Source: Thermococcus sp. MV5
Lineage (GTDB): Archaea > Methanobacteriota_B > Thermococci > Thermococcales > Thermococcaceae
Length of the DNA: 64,000 nucleotides
Assembly (NCBI RefSeq): GCF_012027425.1
Contig: NZ_SNUE01000005.1
Span: 186,001-250,000 of the forward strand
Direction: 5' to 3'
Shown here: positions 45,442 through 55,119 of the stretch, piece after piece
Numbering within the stretch: position 1 is the stretch's first letter
Layout of the letters: each line of letters begins with the position of its first letter
Notes under the pieces: model-generated
What the model was told of the DNA's origin: nothing
Seen by the model: only the letters and a program-made list of their open reading frames with translations
The model's database searches: none
Program-made: the position numbers and the translations under genes

Positions 45442-46352
45442 GGCTTTCTTATCTTTGCCACAAAGAATGCCTCTGTGTTGTTGTCCTCTGGATGTAGTCT
45501 TAGACACTTTTTCACCTCCTCAGAGTATTTCTTTCCTTCGAATTCCAAAACTGGTGGGGTGGATTTCAGGGGGAGATTTATTTTTTCGAGCTTTGCATCG
45601 GTTTTACGAAGGAGGTAGTCTACAATTTCCTCATTCTCAAAAGGATCTATTGTACATGTGGAGTACACAAGTATTCCACCTGGTTTTAAAGCTTTGTACG
45701 CAGCCAGTATAAGCTTTTTTTGGATGTTGGAATACATAATTACCTTTTTCATGCTCCAGTTATTTAGGAACTTGAAGCTTTTTCGTACCATTCCCACACT
45801 TGAACAGGGAGCGTCTAAAAGCACTTTATCAAAAGTATTCTCAAACCGACTAAAATATGCCCCATCTTTGACAGTAACCCTTGTATTTAATACTCCAAAA
45901 CGATTTAAATTAGCTATTAATACATTGACACGCCATTTTTTCATATCATTGGCTATTATGCACCCTTCATTCCCCATGAGTTGTGCTAATTGGGTTGTTT
46001 TTGCACCAGGAGCAGCTGCCATATCAAGTACGAGTTCCCCAGGTTTGGGGTCTAAGACAACAGGAGGTATCATGGAAGAGGCTTCTTGAGGAAAAACGAG
46101 GCCTAGTGAATATTCTATCATCTTTCCAAACTCGTGAGTATTTATGAAAAATCCTTCCTTTACCCATGGAATTGGTTCGAGTTTGTATTTTTCTTCTAAT
46201 CTTGACTTAACGTAATCTAATGGTGCTTTTAAGGTGTTTATTCGTATGCTTTGTCTTAAAGGAGTAAGTAAGAGATTCCAGAATTCTTTGCTCTCATCAA
46301 GTTGAGAGTATCTCTCGTAGAATGATCTATTTATTTTCAATACTTCTTCCAT
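45438..46352 (-). CDS. tRNA/rRNA cytosine-C5 methyltransferase (NOL1/NOP2/Sun, Trm4-like)
   Basis: An S-adenosylmethionine-dependent RNA m5C methyltransferase of 304 residues. It has the SAM site VLDMAAAPGAKTTQLA, motif IV DAPCSS and motif VI YSTCTI with the two catalytic cysteines. The N-terminal region LLTPLRQSIRINTLK is typical. In Pyrococcus abyssi the methyltransferase beside archease is the tRNA m5C enzyme Trm4, whose specificity archease improves; the same order here supports that function. ATG 46352 follows GAGGTGATTAA and lies nine bases after archease. Confidence 0.92.
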   Translation of the reverse strand: MEEVLKINRSFYERYSQLDESKEFWNLLLTPLRQSIRINTLKAPLDYVKSRLEEKYKLEPIPWVKEGFFINTHEFGKMIEYSLGLVFPQEASSMIPPVVLDPKPGELVLDMAAAPGAKTTQLAQLMGNEGCIIANDMKKWRVNVLIANLNRFGVLNTRVTVKDGAYFSRFENTFDKVLLDAPCSSVGMVRKSFKFLNNWSMKKVIMYSNIQKKLILAAYKALKPGGILVYSTCTIDPFENEEIVDYLLRKTDAKLEKINLPLKSTPPVLEFEGKKYSEEVKKCLRLHPEDNNTEAFFVAKIRKP

Positions 46353-46361
46353 TTAATCACC

Positions 46362-46787
46362 TCATATATCTGGGACAAGCTGAGCCATCCATTTACCTTC
46401 TTCAAGCCGTTTTATTTCCATTTCATGATAAGTTATTGCTTTAACTTCTTCCTTTGGTTCATGTTTCTCACTTAAATGCTCTCCATAGGCCACTGCTTCT
46501 AACTTATATCCTTTTTTACTCTTTTTGATTTTTACATCGAAGTCTCTAAAAACCAGACCTTCCACATCGTGGAGGATTAGAAGTCTTTCAAGGAAGTCAT
46601 ATAAGAGTGACTGTAAATCTTCCCCCTCAGCTTCAATGAGTCTCGCTTCTTTTTTCTCAACTTTTCTCACATTTACCATAACGTCAAAGAGTGCTATGGC
46701 AACTGCTTCAAAGGCTTCTTCTAGAGTATCCCCATAACCTCTTATTCCAATGTCTGCGGTATGTTCATAATGTTCCCACTTTTTCAT
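46362..46787 (-). CDS. archease
   Basis: A small chaperone-like protein (141 residues) that activates RtcB and, in Pyrococcus, sharpens an adjacent tRNA m5C methyltransferase. Family features: [26 protein letters not shown] at the start, with the metal Asp of the motif, the [20 protein letters not shown] core and the TYHEMEI-carrying end. ATG 46787 has GGGTGAGAGAG upstream. It heads the operon archease-methyltransferase-PUA-like, with rtcB just downstream of that operon. Confidence 0.96.
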   Translation of the reverse strand: MKKWEHYEHTADIGIRGYGDTLEEAFEAVAIALFDVMVNVRKVEKKEARLIEAEGEDLQSLLYDFLERLLILHDVEGLVFRDFDVKIKKSKKGYKLEAVAYGEHLSEKHEPKEEVKAITYHEMEIKRLEEGKWMAQLVPDI

Positions 46788-46846
46788 CTCTCTCACCCGA
46801 TAGGTTAATATTTCCCTAAGTTTATTAGGGTTTAGGGGAGAGTATC

Positions 46847-47722
46847 ATGAGAGAAGTAACAGTGAAGAAGATTATAGAAATGAAAGGGAAAGAGAAGATA
46901 GTAATGGTTACAGCGTACGACTATCCCTCTGCACTCATAGCGGATAAAGCTGGAATTGACATTATTTTTGTAGGGGATTCTCTTGGAATGGTGGTTTATG
47001 GAGATGAAAATACTTTAAGTGTCACTATGGATCAGATGCTTTATCACACTAGGGCTGTAGCCAAAGCTGTTAAACGGGGTTTGGTTCTGGCTGATATGCC
47101 ATTTATGAGTTATGAAGTGAGTATTGAAGAAGGTATGAAAAATGCGGCCCGGTTGATTCAAGCAGGAGCAGATGCAGTGAAAATTGAAGGAGGCTACGAT
47201 CATAGAAAACTCGTTAAGAGACTTGTTAGAGCGGGGATACCTGTTATGGGCCATACTGGACTTACACCACAGAGATACCTCCGTTTAGGAGGGTACCATA
47301 TAACTGGGGAGACGGAAGAAGAAATTGAAGAAATTATTAAAGATGCGAAGGCTTTGGAAAAAGCTGGAGCGTTTGCAGTTGTTTTGGAGTTTGTGCTCTC
47401 TGATGTGGCTAAACTTGTTACAGAGGAGATTAATATACCAACTATTGGAATAGGGTCTGGTCCCCATTGTGATGGCCAAGTTTTGGTTTGGCATGATTTA
47501 CTAGGGGTCTATGAGCATGCACCTCCGTTTGTTAAGAGATATGCTGATTTAAGGAGCATAGTCCAATTAGCATTGGAAAATTATAGAGAAGAAGTAAAAG
47601 AAGGGAGATTTCCGAGTGGAAAGTATTACTGGGAGTTCTTGGATAAAGAGGATTTCGAAAAGAAGAAGCGGAGGGTAATGGAAAGGTTGCTGGAGGATGA
47701 ATTGGAAGAGGGATCAGTGTGA
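46847..47722 (+). CDS. panB: ketopantoate hydroxymethyltransferase
   Basis: PanB makes ketopantoate from 2-oxoisovalerate and methylene donor in the archaeal coenzyme A pathway. The 291 residues hold [27 protein letters not shown], the catalytic [25 protein letters not shown] and [24 protein letters not shown] 46847 follows GGGGAGAGTATC. Its stop overlaps the next gene. The extra C-terminal [18 protein letters not shown] tail is modest. Confidence 0.97.
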   Translation: MREVTVKKIIEMKGKEKIVMVTAYDYPSALIADKAGIDIIFVGDSLGMVVYGDENTLSVTMDQMLYHTRAVAKAVKRGLVLADMPFMSYEVSIEEGMKNAARLIQAGADAVKIEGGYDHRKLVKRLVRAGIPVMGHTGLTPQRYLRLGGYHITGETEEEIEEIIKDAKALEKAGAFAVVLEFVLSDVAKLVTEEINIPTIGIGSGPHCDGQVLVWHDLLGVYEHAPPFVKRYADLRSIVQLALENYREEVKEGRFPSGKYYWEFLDKEDFEKKKRRVMERLLEDELEEGSV

Positions 47723-48783
47723 AGTGGAGAGATAAGATCCGGAGGGAACTTTTTGATATTGAAACTCCAGGGGGTTATGCTGATAAACTCCTACATAAGG
47801 ATGGTATACTTGACTGTTCCCTTGGGACAAATCCATTTGGGACTCCAGAAAGAGTAAAAAGAAAGCTAAAGACTATTGAGATAAATATTTCTAAGTACCC
47901 TGATGTTAAGTATACTGAACTTAGAAATGCTCTATCTGAGTATTGGGGTATTGAAAAAGAAAGTATTTTCTTTGGATACGGTTCCATGGGGTGTTTTGAA
48001 AAAGTAAACAAGTTCGTAATAAGAAAGGGATCTAAAGTTCTTGGAGTTTCTCCTCAATATACTAGATATGTCAGCGATGTAGTCGCCATGGGGGGAGTTT
48101 ATACTTCGGTGGTCTTGAAAAAGGAAAATAATTTTAGAATTGATTTAGATGAGCTTATTCACTCAATAACTGAGGATCATGTTCTGATGTATCTCGATAA
48201 TCCGCACAATCCTACTGGCCAAGTGTTAAAACTCAAAGAAGTGGAGGAGATCGTGGAGGAAGCTGGTCGAAAGGGTGTCTTGGTGTTGATAGATGAGGCC
48301 TATGGGGATTTTGTTGAAAAGAAAGAATCAGCCATAAACTTAAGCTTGGATAATCTAATTGTCTTGCGTTCGTTTTCCAAAGGCTTTGGATTGGCTTCAA
48401 TGAGAGTAGGATATGCGGTTATAAAGAACAAAGAGCTTGGGAAGCTTTATGAAAAGGTAGATCTTCCGTTTCCAATAAGTACAATTGGTGAGGCATTAGC
48501 AGTTGAAGCACTTAAAGATCATAATTTCTTGGAAAACAGTAGAAAGCAAATAGCAACTATAAAACAGAGGATAATTCACGCCCTCAAGAAGGTGTTTCAA
48601 ATAGCTGAAACCCATCCACAAACTCCAATAATGCTTGTTAGTGGAGAAGGAGATATCTACCGTTATTTTTTGGAAAGAGGAGTATTGACAGTACCAGGGT
48701 CAGCATTCAAACCTTTGGATAACTCATATGTTAGATTAAGGGTTCCGAAAAATGAGGAGGACCTTTTAAGCAGGCTCTTTTAA
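47719..48783 (+). CDS. PLP-dependent aminotransferase class I/II (HisC-like)
   Basis: A 354-residue fold-type I enzyme. [24 protein letters not shown] and the PLP lysine in [17 protein letters not shown] are complete; YVRLRVPK at the end holds the carboxylate-binding Arg. It resembles histidinol-phosphate aminotransferase but no his genes are near, so the substrate is open. GTG 47719 overlaps the panB stop by four bases, so it is translationally coupled; a role in supplying keto acids for pantothenate would fit the neighbour but is not shown. Confidence 0.85.
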   Translation: MKWRDKIRRELFDIETPGGYADKLLHKDGILDCSLGTNPFGTPERVKRKLKTIEINISKYPDVKYTELRNALSEYWGIEKESIFFGYGSMGCFEKVNKFVIRKGSKVLGVSPQYTRYVSDVVAMGGVYTSVVLKKENNFRIDLDELIHSITEDHVLMYLDNPHNPTGQVLKLKEVEEIVEEAGRKGVLVLIDEAYGDFVEKKESAINLSLDNLIVLRSFSKGFGLASMRVGYAVIKNKELGKLYEKVDLPFPISTIGEALAVEALKDHNFLENSRKQIATIKQRIIHALKKVFQIAETHPQTPIMLVSGEGDIYRYFLERGVLTVPGSAFKPLDNSYVRLRVPKNEEDLLSRLF

Positions 48784-49614
48784 TTCACTTTTTATTCTAC
48801 TTACCATGAGAGTTCCTATAGTTATCAGAATGAAACCAATCATATGATAGCCTGTAAACTTTTCTCCTAGGAGTAGAGCTAGTCCAATTGCCACGGCGGG
48901 GGCGGGAGTAATTATGGCGGTGGCTTTTGAGAGGTTTATACGTTTTATTGATAGATACCATATGACCTGGCCAAGGGAAAGTATGATGGCTTCGGCCATT
49001 GCAAATTTTGAGAATTCGAGGCCTTGGGGAAGGGCGAGTATAAAAAGTAAAATTCCTCCAAAGGTGTTTCGAAAAGCTGCTATGAGAAATGGATTGTAGG
49101 GAAGTTTTTTTGCTATTATATGTCCACTCTGCCAAAATAGCGGGACTAATAGAAGGAGTAAATCTCCTTTTTTAGGAACAACGGGTTTACCTTGAGTTAT
49201 CACTAAGACGAGTCCTAAAAGAATCAAAACCGACCAAAGGACCTGTTCCCTTGTTATTCTCTCTCGTAATAGGATATAAGCGAGTACAAAGGAAAAAAGG
49301 ACTTCAGCTCTTGTTATTAATGAGGCATTTATTGCCGTACTAAGCTGGGCTCCGTAGGAATATGCTATGTATGCTAGGGCGGTTCCAAATATTCCCACAA
49401 GGACGGCTTTGGGTATGTATTGTGGATTTTCTTTAACATCTTTCCAGCTTGAGGTTGAAAAAACAATTGGCCAAAGAATAAAAGAAGCAATAATGGCAGA
49501 AAACGCTGCAAAACTCATAGGATTTGCTGGATTTGCTTTTATAACTACAGGTTCTATTCCATATAGAAACAGTCCTATAAAAGCTAAAAGAGTGCCTTCA
49601 GTCTCTTTGTTCAT
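48766..49614 (-). CDS. EamA/DMT family transporter
   Basis: A ten-helix drug/metabolite transporter of 283 residues with two EamA repeats. The second EamA phrase is NPFLIAAFRNTFGG ... IKRINLSKATAIITPAPAVAIGLALLLGEKFT. ATG 49614 follows GGGTGGATGGA. It overlaps the PqqD-like gene by 17 bases at its start and the aminotransferase gene by 18 bases at its end (convergent). The substrate is unknown. Confidence 0.88.
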   Translation of the reverse strand: MNKETEGTLLAFIGLFLYGIEPVVIKANPANPMSFAAFSAIIASFILWPIVFSTSSWKDVKENPQYIPKAVLVGIFGTALAYIAYSYGAQLSTAINASLITRAEVLFSFVLAYILLRERITREQVLWSVLILLGLVLVITQGKPVVPKKGDLLLLLVPLFWQSGHIIAKKLPYNPFLIAAFRNTFGGILLFILALPQGLEFSKFAMAEAIILSLGQVIWYLSIKRINLSKATAIITPAPAVAIGLALLLGEKFTGYHMIGFILITIGTLMVSRIKSELKEPA

Positions 49615-49936
49615 TCCATCCACCCAGAAGAATAAGGTTTCTCTTGTACAATTCAAGGATGAATGTTACAAGGCGCTCATACAATGGTTCGGCTTCTTCT
49701 CCAAACCTTTCTTTGACTTTCTTTCCAATTTGTTCTATTGTTCTTGTTCCATCACATAGTTCCCATACAAAGGCTCCTACTTCATCAAGTTCGAGTCGTC
49801 TGTATTCCCCATGAAGCTTTCTTGCGAGAAAATCTAATCGGGAAGTCATAGGGATTAAAAGGTAATATTTATTATCGATTTTTCTCAGCTCAATTTTATC
49901 TAGTTTCTTTGGAATAAGCTTGAGGTAGTCTTCCAT
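49598..49936 (-). CDS. PqqD-like protein
   Basis: A 112-residue protein with the PqqD/RRE fold: strands in YYLLIPMTS, then the RRLELDEVGAFVWELCDGTRTIEQIGKKVKERF helix-turn-helix pattern. PqqD-type domains normally bind leader peptides of radical-SAM-modified peptides, but no peptide maturase is adjacent here. It is cotranscribed with an EamA transporter. A metabolic link is not visible. Confidence 0.75.
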   Translation of the reverse strand: MEDYLKLIPKKLDKIELRKIDNKYYLLIPMTSRLDFLARKLHGEYRRLELDEVGAFVWELCDGTRTIEQIGKKVKERFGEEAEPLYERLVTFILELYKRNLILLGGWNEQRD

Positions 49937-49981
49937 GACACTTCACCAAGGTAGATGAGAAAAGAGGACTTATAAGAGTGT

Positions 49982-50069
49982 TGGCGCCGGGGCAGGGATT
50001 TGAACCCTGGCGGGCTTAACGCCCACGGACTCTCCAGGCCCGCGCCTTCCCTGGCTAGGCTACCCCGGC
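49982..50069 (-). tRNA. tRNA-Ser (anticodon GGA), CCA encoded
   Basis: On the minus strand the acceptor pairs GCCGGGG with CCCCGGC, the discriminator is G, and CCA is encoded in the genome (49982-49984). The anticodon arm is CGGGC, loop CTGGAGA, GTCCG, giving GGA. A long variable arm (GGGC/GCCC) follows, and the T arm is CAGGG/TTCAAAT/CCCTG. There is no intron. It lies just downstream of the S10 gene and is probably cotranscribed with EF-1A and S10. Confidence 0.96.
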
Positions 50070-50086
50070 GCTAAAAATAATGAGAA

Positions 50087-50395
50087 TCATGAGACGAGCT
50101 CAATTTCAATAGTGACATCCTCAGGAACGCGAATTCTCATAATTTGCCTCATAGCTCTCTCGTCAGCTTCAATGTCAATGAGTCTCTTGTGGACTCTAAG
50201 CTCAAACCTATCAAAAGTTGCACTTCCTTCGCCATCTGGGCTCTTTCTTGTTGTGATCCTTATTCTCTTGGTTGGCAATGGTATTGGCCCGCTCATTCTA
50301 ACACCAGTTCTCTCTGCAATTTGCTTGATTTGATCTGTAACCTCATTAAGAGCACTTATGTTTGTGCTCGCCAGTTTAATTCTTGCCTTTTGCAT
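50087..50395 (-). CDS. rps10: 30S ribosomal protein S10
   Basis: A 102-residue archaeal S10 with [30 protein letters not shown], the conserved loop region and [23 protein letters not shown] 50395 has GAGGTGGCAAAA upstream; the GTG 50404 is part of that site. It follows EF-1A by 66 bases, the arrangement tuf-rps10 conserved in archaea, and precedes tRNA-Ser by 17 bases. Confidence 0.97.
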   Translation of the reverse strand: MQKARIKLASTNISALNEVTDQIKQIAERTGVRMSGPIPLPTKRIRITTRKSPDGEGSATFDRFELRVHKRLIDIEADERAMRQIMRIRVPEDVTIEIELVS

Positions 50396-50461
50396 TTTTG
50401 CCACCTCTATAAGCTCTAATGATAAATTAATAATGTTAAAGGAAAAGGCTAGAGAAGGGCT

Positions 50462-51748
50462 TCACTCGCCCTTTTGGATGGATATAACCATACCAGCTGC
50501 AACTGTTTGACCCATATCTCTGATAGCGAATCTACCGAGTTGTGGTAACTCCTTAACTGGCTCAATGACCATTGGTTTGGTTGGTCTGAGAAGAACGATA
50601 GCTGAGTCACCGGTCTTGATGAATTGTGGGTTCTCTTCTACGATGTTACCTGTTCTTGGGTCGAGCTTAGCAAGGAGTTGCTCGAATCTAACTGCAACCT
50701 GTGTTGTGTGGGCGTGGAGAACTGGGGTGTAACCGATTGTAATTGCTGTTGGGTGGTTGAGAACGATAATTTGGGCCTTGAATGTGTCCTTTGGTCTGAC
50801 AACTGTCGGTGGGTTGGTTGAGTGACCTGCTACGTCACCTCTCTTGATATCATTCTTACCGACACCTCTGACGTTGAAACCAATGTTGTCACCTGGAAGG
50901 GCCTCGGGCATTGATTCGTGGTGCATCTCAATGCTCTTAACTTCACCTTGTATTGCCTTGTGGAATATTGTTGAGGCTGGCTCGAAGATAACAACGTCAC
51001 CGACCTTAAGTTTTCCAGTCTCAACTCTACCAACTGGGACTGTACCAACACCCTTAATTGAGTAAACGTCTTGGATTGGGATTCTGAGTGGTTTGTCAAT
51101 GGGCTTCTCTGGTTCTGGAACTTGGTCAAGAGCTTCTATTAGTGTTGGTCCCTTGTACCATGGTGTGTTCTCGCTCTTCTTAACGACGTTGTCACCCTCC
51201 CAAGCGCTGATTGGGATGATTGGGAAGTTCTTGTAACCGAGCATCATGAGGAGTTTCTTAACTTGCTCGGAAACCTCTTTGAACTTTTTCTCATCGTATT
51301 TGACCATATCCATCTTGTTTATTGCAACAATGATGTTGCCTATGCCAAGTGTTCTTGCAAGGAAAGCATGCTCCTTGGTTTGTGGCATGACACCATCAGT
51401 AGCAGCAACAACAAGGATTGCGGTGTCAGCTTGGCTTGCACCAGTGATCATGTTCTTAACGAAGTCTCTGTGACCTGGAGCGTCGATAATGGTGATGTAT
51501 CTGTGTGGAGTCTCGAACTTGGTGTGAGCAACGTCTATTGTGATACCTCTTTCTCTCTCTTCTTTGAGTCTGTCCATTACCCAAGCGAACTTGAATGACT
51601 TACCTTTTTCACCCATCTCTTCGAACTTCTTGATGATGTTCTCTGGTATGTTAGCTGTGTCAAAGAGCAATCTTCCGATTGTTGTACTCTTTCCGTGGTC
51701 TACGTGTCCGATAAACACTACATTAACGTGTGGCTTCTCCTTTGCCAT
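50462..51748 (-). CDS. tuf: translation elongation factor 1-alpha (aEF1A)
   Basis: The GTPase that delivers aminoacyl-tRNA to the ribosome; also a partner of archaeal release and quality-control factors. 428 residues with G1 GHVDHGKST, the Thr switch region in RERGITID, G3 DAPGHRDF, G4 NKMD and G5 PISAWEG, then two beta barrels. ATG follows GGAGGTGTGTTAAG. It is the first gene of the tuf-rps10-tRNA-Ser unit with its own TATA element. Confidence 0.98.
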   Translation of the reverse strand: MAKEKPHVNVVFIGHVDHGKSTTIGRLLFDTANIPENIIKKFEEMGEKGKSFKFAWVMDRLKEERERGITIDVAHTKFETPHRYITIIDAPGHRDFVKNMITGASQADTAILVVAATDGVMPQTKEHAFLARTLGIGNIIVAINKMDMVKYDEKKFKEVSEQVKKLLMMLGYKNFPIIPISAWEGDNVVKKSENTPWYKGPTLIEALDQVPEPEKPIDKPLRIPIQDVYSIKGVGTVPVGRVETGKLKVGDVVIFEPASTIFHKAIQGEVKSIEMHHESMPEALPGDNIGFNVRGVGKNDIKRGDVAGHSTNPPTVVRPKDTFKAQIIVLNHPTAITIGYTPVLHAHTTQVAVRFEQLLAKLDPRTGNIVEENPQFIKTGDSAIVLLRPTKPMVIEPVKELPQLGRFAIRDMGQTVAAGMVISIQKGE

Positions 51749-51794
51749 CTTAACACACCTCCAAAGTTATACCTAAGTCTATTCATTAGGGTGG

Positions 51795-51806
51795 GTTTTT
51801 AAAGGT
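51795..51806 (-). promoter_or_regulatory. TATA element of the EF-1A operon
   Basis: On the minus strand AAACCTTTAAAAAC lies about 50 bases before the EF-1A start; transcription would begin near 51775. It follows the palindromic hairpin at 51822-51857. Confidence 0.55.
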
Positions 51807-51821
51807 TTCTCTAAACCTCAG

Positions 51822-51857
51822 CTCTCTCACGCGGGAAACCCGCATTCTTTGAGAGAG
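51822..51857. repeat. two-part inverted repeat upstream of EF-1A
   Basis: CTCTCTCA (51822-51829) pairs with TGAGAGAG (51850-51857), and inside, GCGGG (51831-51835) pairs with CCCGC (51839-51843) around AAA. It lies about 20 bases upstream of the EF-1A TATA element and beyond the end of the minus-strand pseudogene. It may be a regulator site or an end-of-transcript structure. Confidence 0.5.
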
Positions 51858-51977
51858 CCTCATGAGCTCATGTGGGAATAAAGGAGAGGGTTTAAAAAAT
51901 TAACTAATTGTATTTCTCAGTTAGGATTTCGTCTAATAGTGTAGCAAGGCTATGGATTATTAATCTCAAACCAGTCT

Positions 51978-52575
51978 TCAGGTTTTAACGTTCTCTCCTT
52001 CCAATATGGGGGTTATCTTTGAGTATTCTAAATTTGGATTGGATATAACTACAACTCTATATCTGCCCTCCCACTGGAAATACCAGTCTTTTATCTCTCC
52101 CTGTCTGGGTTTTACACTTGAAAGCCTCACCCTTTAGGGTGGGGAGGAGGTCAGTAGATTTTTAGTGTAAACGCATAGCCCTCTTTTTTCATCTCCAGGG
52201 GGATTCACAAAGGAATAAACCACTGCAACATATTTTGTTCCTACTCCGATGTCAATGAGCATCCTTAAGTTTTCTCCTTTCCAAGGTTTTGTGGCTCTAA
52301 TACCTTTTTTAAGTTTGCAATCTTCTAGTTAAGTAAACGTATCCTTCACTAGTTGCAACATAGCTCGAATCACCACTATCCTTGACATCGGTTATTAAAC
52401 CAGTTTTTGGGCAAAAGTATCTGAAACTCTCGGTTTTTGCTTCAATTCAATAGACACAGCTGTCTGCAAGTATTATTTTTCCTTCTTGGTATGACTCAAA
52501 CCACACTGGCCTTGCAAGGTATCTTTCCCATTTTTTATTGGAGGAATAGTCAAGAAGGAGCTTTTGTACATCCAT
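51978..52575 (-). pseudogene. hypothetical protein pseudogene with stop, frameshift and IS605-like end
   Basis: From ATG 52575 (good GGAGGGAC site) the frame reads MDVQKLLLDYSSNKKWERY, RPVWFESYQEG and then TGA at 52447-52449. It continues in frame as IEAKTESFRYFCPKTG and YVATSEGYVYLTRRL, ends at TAA beside a six-A run, and resumes in another frame as KGIRATKPWKGENLRMLIDIG. After a solo IS605-type hairpin (52121-52154) a further piece reads GEIKDWYFQWEGRYRVVVISN and ends at 51978. I do not recognise the protein family; the repeated Tyr/Trp pattern suggests a beta-rich fold. It is clearly dead. The span 51749-52655 contains no other gene. Confidence 0.7.
52121..52154 (+). repeat. solo IS200/IS605-type terminal hairpin, copy B
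   Basis: AAAGCCTCACCCTTTAGGG followed by TGGGGAGGAGGTCAG: the arms CCTCACCCT and AGGGTGGGG pair around TT, and the GAGGAGGTCAG tail matches copy A. It lies inside the pseudogene at 51978-52575. No transposase is near. Confidence 0.68.
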
Positions 52576-52655
52576 TTTAGTCCCTCCATGTGTGAAACTG
52601 GTACCACCGTATAGTTAATAACATCAAAAATCAAATATCTTTCGGTGACAGAGGG

Positions 52656-53249
52656 ATGGGAGTCTACATCTTTACCCCCGAAGATCTTTTGAGGTACGGA
52701 ACAATAAGCAAGCATCAATTGGAAGTAATTGAAGAGACAATATTGAAAAAAGAAGACATATTGGTTGTTGGAACAAGTAGAGCAGGTAAGACTAAACTTA
52801 TTGAGGCAATAATACATTTAATCCCTGATGAGTGGAAAATCGCAGTTGTCACAGCATATGGAGAGTTTAAGCCGTTTAAAAAGAATATTCATGTTATTGA
52901 CACTGAGTTCAATCAAAAGAGCACGAAACATAGGACTCAGGAAGTAATAGATAAAATCAGGAACCTTAACCCAGATTACGTTGTTATAGATACGCTCCAC
53001 ACGATTGACATTCCTTATCTCCTAGACAAAATTATAGATGATTACCCATTCATAATTTCATCACTTGTTATCTCTAGAGGGCTTTTGGAGGAGATAAAAC
53101 ACTGGCTCAAAATTGACGATAGGACCCTTGGAAGATTTGAACTTATTATTGAGCTTTATAGGGACATAAAAACTGGTCTCAGAAAGGTAAATGCGATATA
53201 CAAGGTAGTAAAAAAAGGTGAAAAAATAGAATTGGAGAAGATGATTTAA
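52656..53249 (+). CDS. VirB11/type IV secretion-like P-loop ATPase, small
   Basis: A 197-residue ATPase resembling the C-terminal half of VirB11/CpaF/PilT-type secretion ATPases. Walker A is VVGTSRAGKTKLIEA. The Walker B-type strand PDYVVIDTLHT comes after an SxxH-like NQKSTKHRTQEV, and VISRGLLEEIKHWL lies further on. The usual N-terminal domain is missing and no pilus or membrane partner is adjacent, so the role is open. ATG 52656 follows GGTGACAGAGGG. It is convergent with the aminotransferase gene by four bases. Confidence 0.75.
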   Translation: MGVYIFTPEDLLRYGTISKHQLEVIEETILKKEDILVVGTSRAGKTKLIEAIIHLIPDEWKIAVVTAYGEFKPFKKNIHVIDTEFNQKSTKHRTQEVIDKIRNLNPDYVVIDTLHTIDIPYLLDKIIDDYPFIISSLVISRGLLEEIKHWLKIDDRTLGRFELIIELYRDIKTGLRKVNAIYKVVKKGEKIELEKMI

Positions 53250-54391
53250 ACCTTCGTTTTTAGTTCTTCTATTACTTCTTTTAGGTTTTGGAGCATCTCC
53301 TGGATATCTTCAAAGGTCATGTAACCCATGTTGCCGATTCTAAAGGTCTTCTCTTTGATTCCTTCACCATACCCCTTGGCCAGCTCAAAGCCTCTCTCAC
53401 GCATTGCGTTGTAAACTTGATCTCCTTTGATGCCTTCTGGTGTAAGTACGGCGGTTATTGTGGGACTTTCATATCCTGGTTCTGCAAGAATCTCTAAACC
53501 AATGTCTTTTACTCCGTCCCTTATCATTTCGCTTCTCTTTTTGTACATATCAAGCCATTTTTCTTTCCCGCCCATTTTCTCGATTATTCTCAGGACAACA
53601 TTGAGTCCAAACTCTTGGGGCATTGCTGGTGTTGATGGGGGGCCCTGTTTTTCGTTTTGGACTTTTATATATCTTGGAATATCAAAGTACCAGCCCTTCT
53701 CCTCAGCTTTGTTTGCTATCTCTATGAAACGTTCACTGAATGCTCCGATTGCTAAACCTGGTGGGACTCCAAAAGCCTTTTGAGAGCTTCCAAAAACAAC
53801 ATCTATTCCCCACTTAGTGAATTTAATGTCTGCACCACCCATGGCACTTACAGCATCAACAAAAACAAGCTTATCGTGCTCTTTGGCGACTTTAGCAAGT
53901 TCTGGTAATGGGTTGAGAACACCAGTAGACGTTTCGTTGTAAGTTATAGTGACAGCTTCAACATTTGGATTTTTCTTAAGAATTTCATCGAGGTCTTCAG
54001 GCTTAACGGCCTTTCCAGGTTCGTATTCTAAAGTTATGGCTGTTCTTCCATTACTCTCAACAACCTGTTTGTATCTTTTTCCAAAAGCACCTATGATTGT
54101 GACGAGAACTTTTCCCTTTTTACTAATACCGTTTCTTATGCTTGCTTCCATAACTCCAGTTCCGGAGCTTGGGAATAAGAGAACTTCTCCTTTTTCAACT
54201 TCAAGGAATTTTTTAAGTCTTTCAACGGTATCTACATGCATTTGCTTATATTCTTTGGCCCTGTGGCTGAACATTTGGACTTTCATTATTTCAAGAACTT
54301 CTGGAAAACATGCGACTGGACCAGCAGTAAAAAGCTTGTACTTTGGTTTTACTATTTCATATACTTCCTTATAAGCGTCCTCAAATTGCAT
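53246..54391 (-). CDS. class V aminotransferase (serine/alanine-glyoxylate type)
   Basis: A PLP-dependent enzyme of 381 residues with KLFTAGPVACFPEV, LLFPSSGTGVMEASIRN, AVTITYNETSTGVLNP, VFVDAVSAMGGADI and the PLP lysine in FGSSQKAFGVPPGLAIG. These are typical of serine-pyruvate/alanine-glyoxylate aminotransferases; phosphoserine transaminase activity in archaea is an alternative. ATG 54391 is preceded by GGGTGGTATT; TTG 54403 is not needed. It has its own TATA region near 54425. Confidence 0.9.
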   Translation of the reverse strand: MQFEDAYKEVYEIVKPKYKLFTAGPVACFPEVLEIMKVQMFSHRAKEYKQMHVDTVERLKKFLEVEKGEVLLFPSSGTGVMEASIRNGISKKGKVLVTIIGAFGKRYKQVVESNGRTAITLEYEPGKAVKPEDLDEILKKNPNVEAVTITYNETSTGVLNPLPELAKVAKEHDKLVFVDAVSAMGGADIKFTKWGIDVVFGSSQKAFGVPPGLAIGAFSERFIEIANKAEEKGWYFDIPRYIKVQNEKQGPPSTPAMPQEFGLNVVLRIIEKMGGKEKWLDMYKKRSEMIRDGVKDIGLEILAEPGYESPTITAVLTPEGIKGDQVYNAMRERGFELAKGYGEGIKEKTFRIGNMGYMTFEDIQEMLQNLKEVIEELKTKV

Positions 54392-54537
54392 AATACCACC
54401 CAATTGTATGATACTTCACGAATATAAAAACCTTTATATAACAAGCACCAAAAAGCTTTCAAGTCAAGAATCCAAAACTTTTATAAGTTGAGGGAAGTGC
54501 TTACCTTTAGATTACGCTCATTTGGGAGGTGAGATAT

Positions 54538-55080
54538 ATGGCTTTGAGACCAGCTAAGATTGACAGATACGTTGATAAACCTGCTTACACAAGAAGGGAG
54601 TACATTAGAGGTGCCCCTGGTCCGAGAATTACCATATTCGACATGGGGAACCCTGCTGGGGATTTTGAATTTGAAGTTAGCCTTCATACAGCAGAACCAG
54701 TTCAGATTAGACAAAACGCCCTTGAAGCTGCAAGAACCCAACTTAATAGATTCCTTAGCAAAAACGTTGGTAGAAGCAACTTCCACTATAAGATTAGGGT
54801 TTACCCATTCCAAATACTCAGAGAGAACCCAATGGCAACTGGAAGAAAGGCCGACCGTTATGGAAATGGTATGAGAAGACCATTTGGGAAGCCAATTGGG
54901 CTTGCCGCAAGACTGAAAAAGGACCAAAAGATCCTTACAGTTAGAGTTAACAGACAACACCTCAAATTTGCCCTTGCTGCCATGAAAAGGGCAAGCATGA
55001 AATTCCCGTGCAAGTGCTACTACAGAATCTATGATAAGGAAGGGAATGATGTTACAACCAAAGTGCTCTCCACCCTCTGA
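54538..55080 (+). CDS. rpl10e: 50S ribosomal protein L10e
   Basis: Archaeal L10e (the uL16 homologue) of 181 residues near the A site of the large subunit. It starts [23 protein letters not shown] and has [32 protein letters not shown] and [15 protein letters not shown] 54538 follows GGGAGGTGAGATAT. A TATA-like CTTTTATAAG lies about 55 bases upstream. It precedes cbiZ by 39 bases but is probably an independent unit. Confidence 0.97.
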   Translation: MALRPAKIDRYVDKPAYTRREYIRGAPGPRITIFDMGNPAGDFEFEVSLHTAEPVQIRQNALEAARTQLNRFLSKNVGRSNFHYKIRVYPFQILRENPMATGRKADRYGNGMRRPFGKPIGLAARLKKDQKILTVRVNRQHLKFALAAMKRASMKFPCKCYYRIYDKEGNDVTTKVLSTL

Positions 55081-55119
55081 GGGTAAAACTTATTAACCTT
55101 AGAATTTTCTTTTTCTTTC

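Noticed and set aside
52473-52817. A 114-codon minus-strand frame across the ATPase start and the pseudogene
   Set aside because: It is in the wrong frame for the recognisable pseudogene pieces, is Cys/Phe rich without any family, and overlaps the better-supported ATPase gene.
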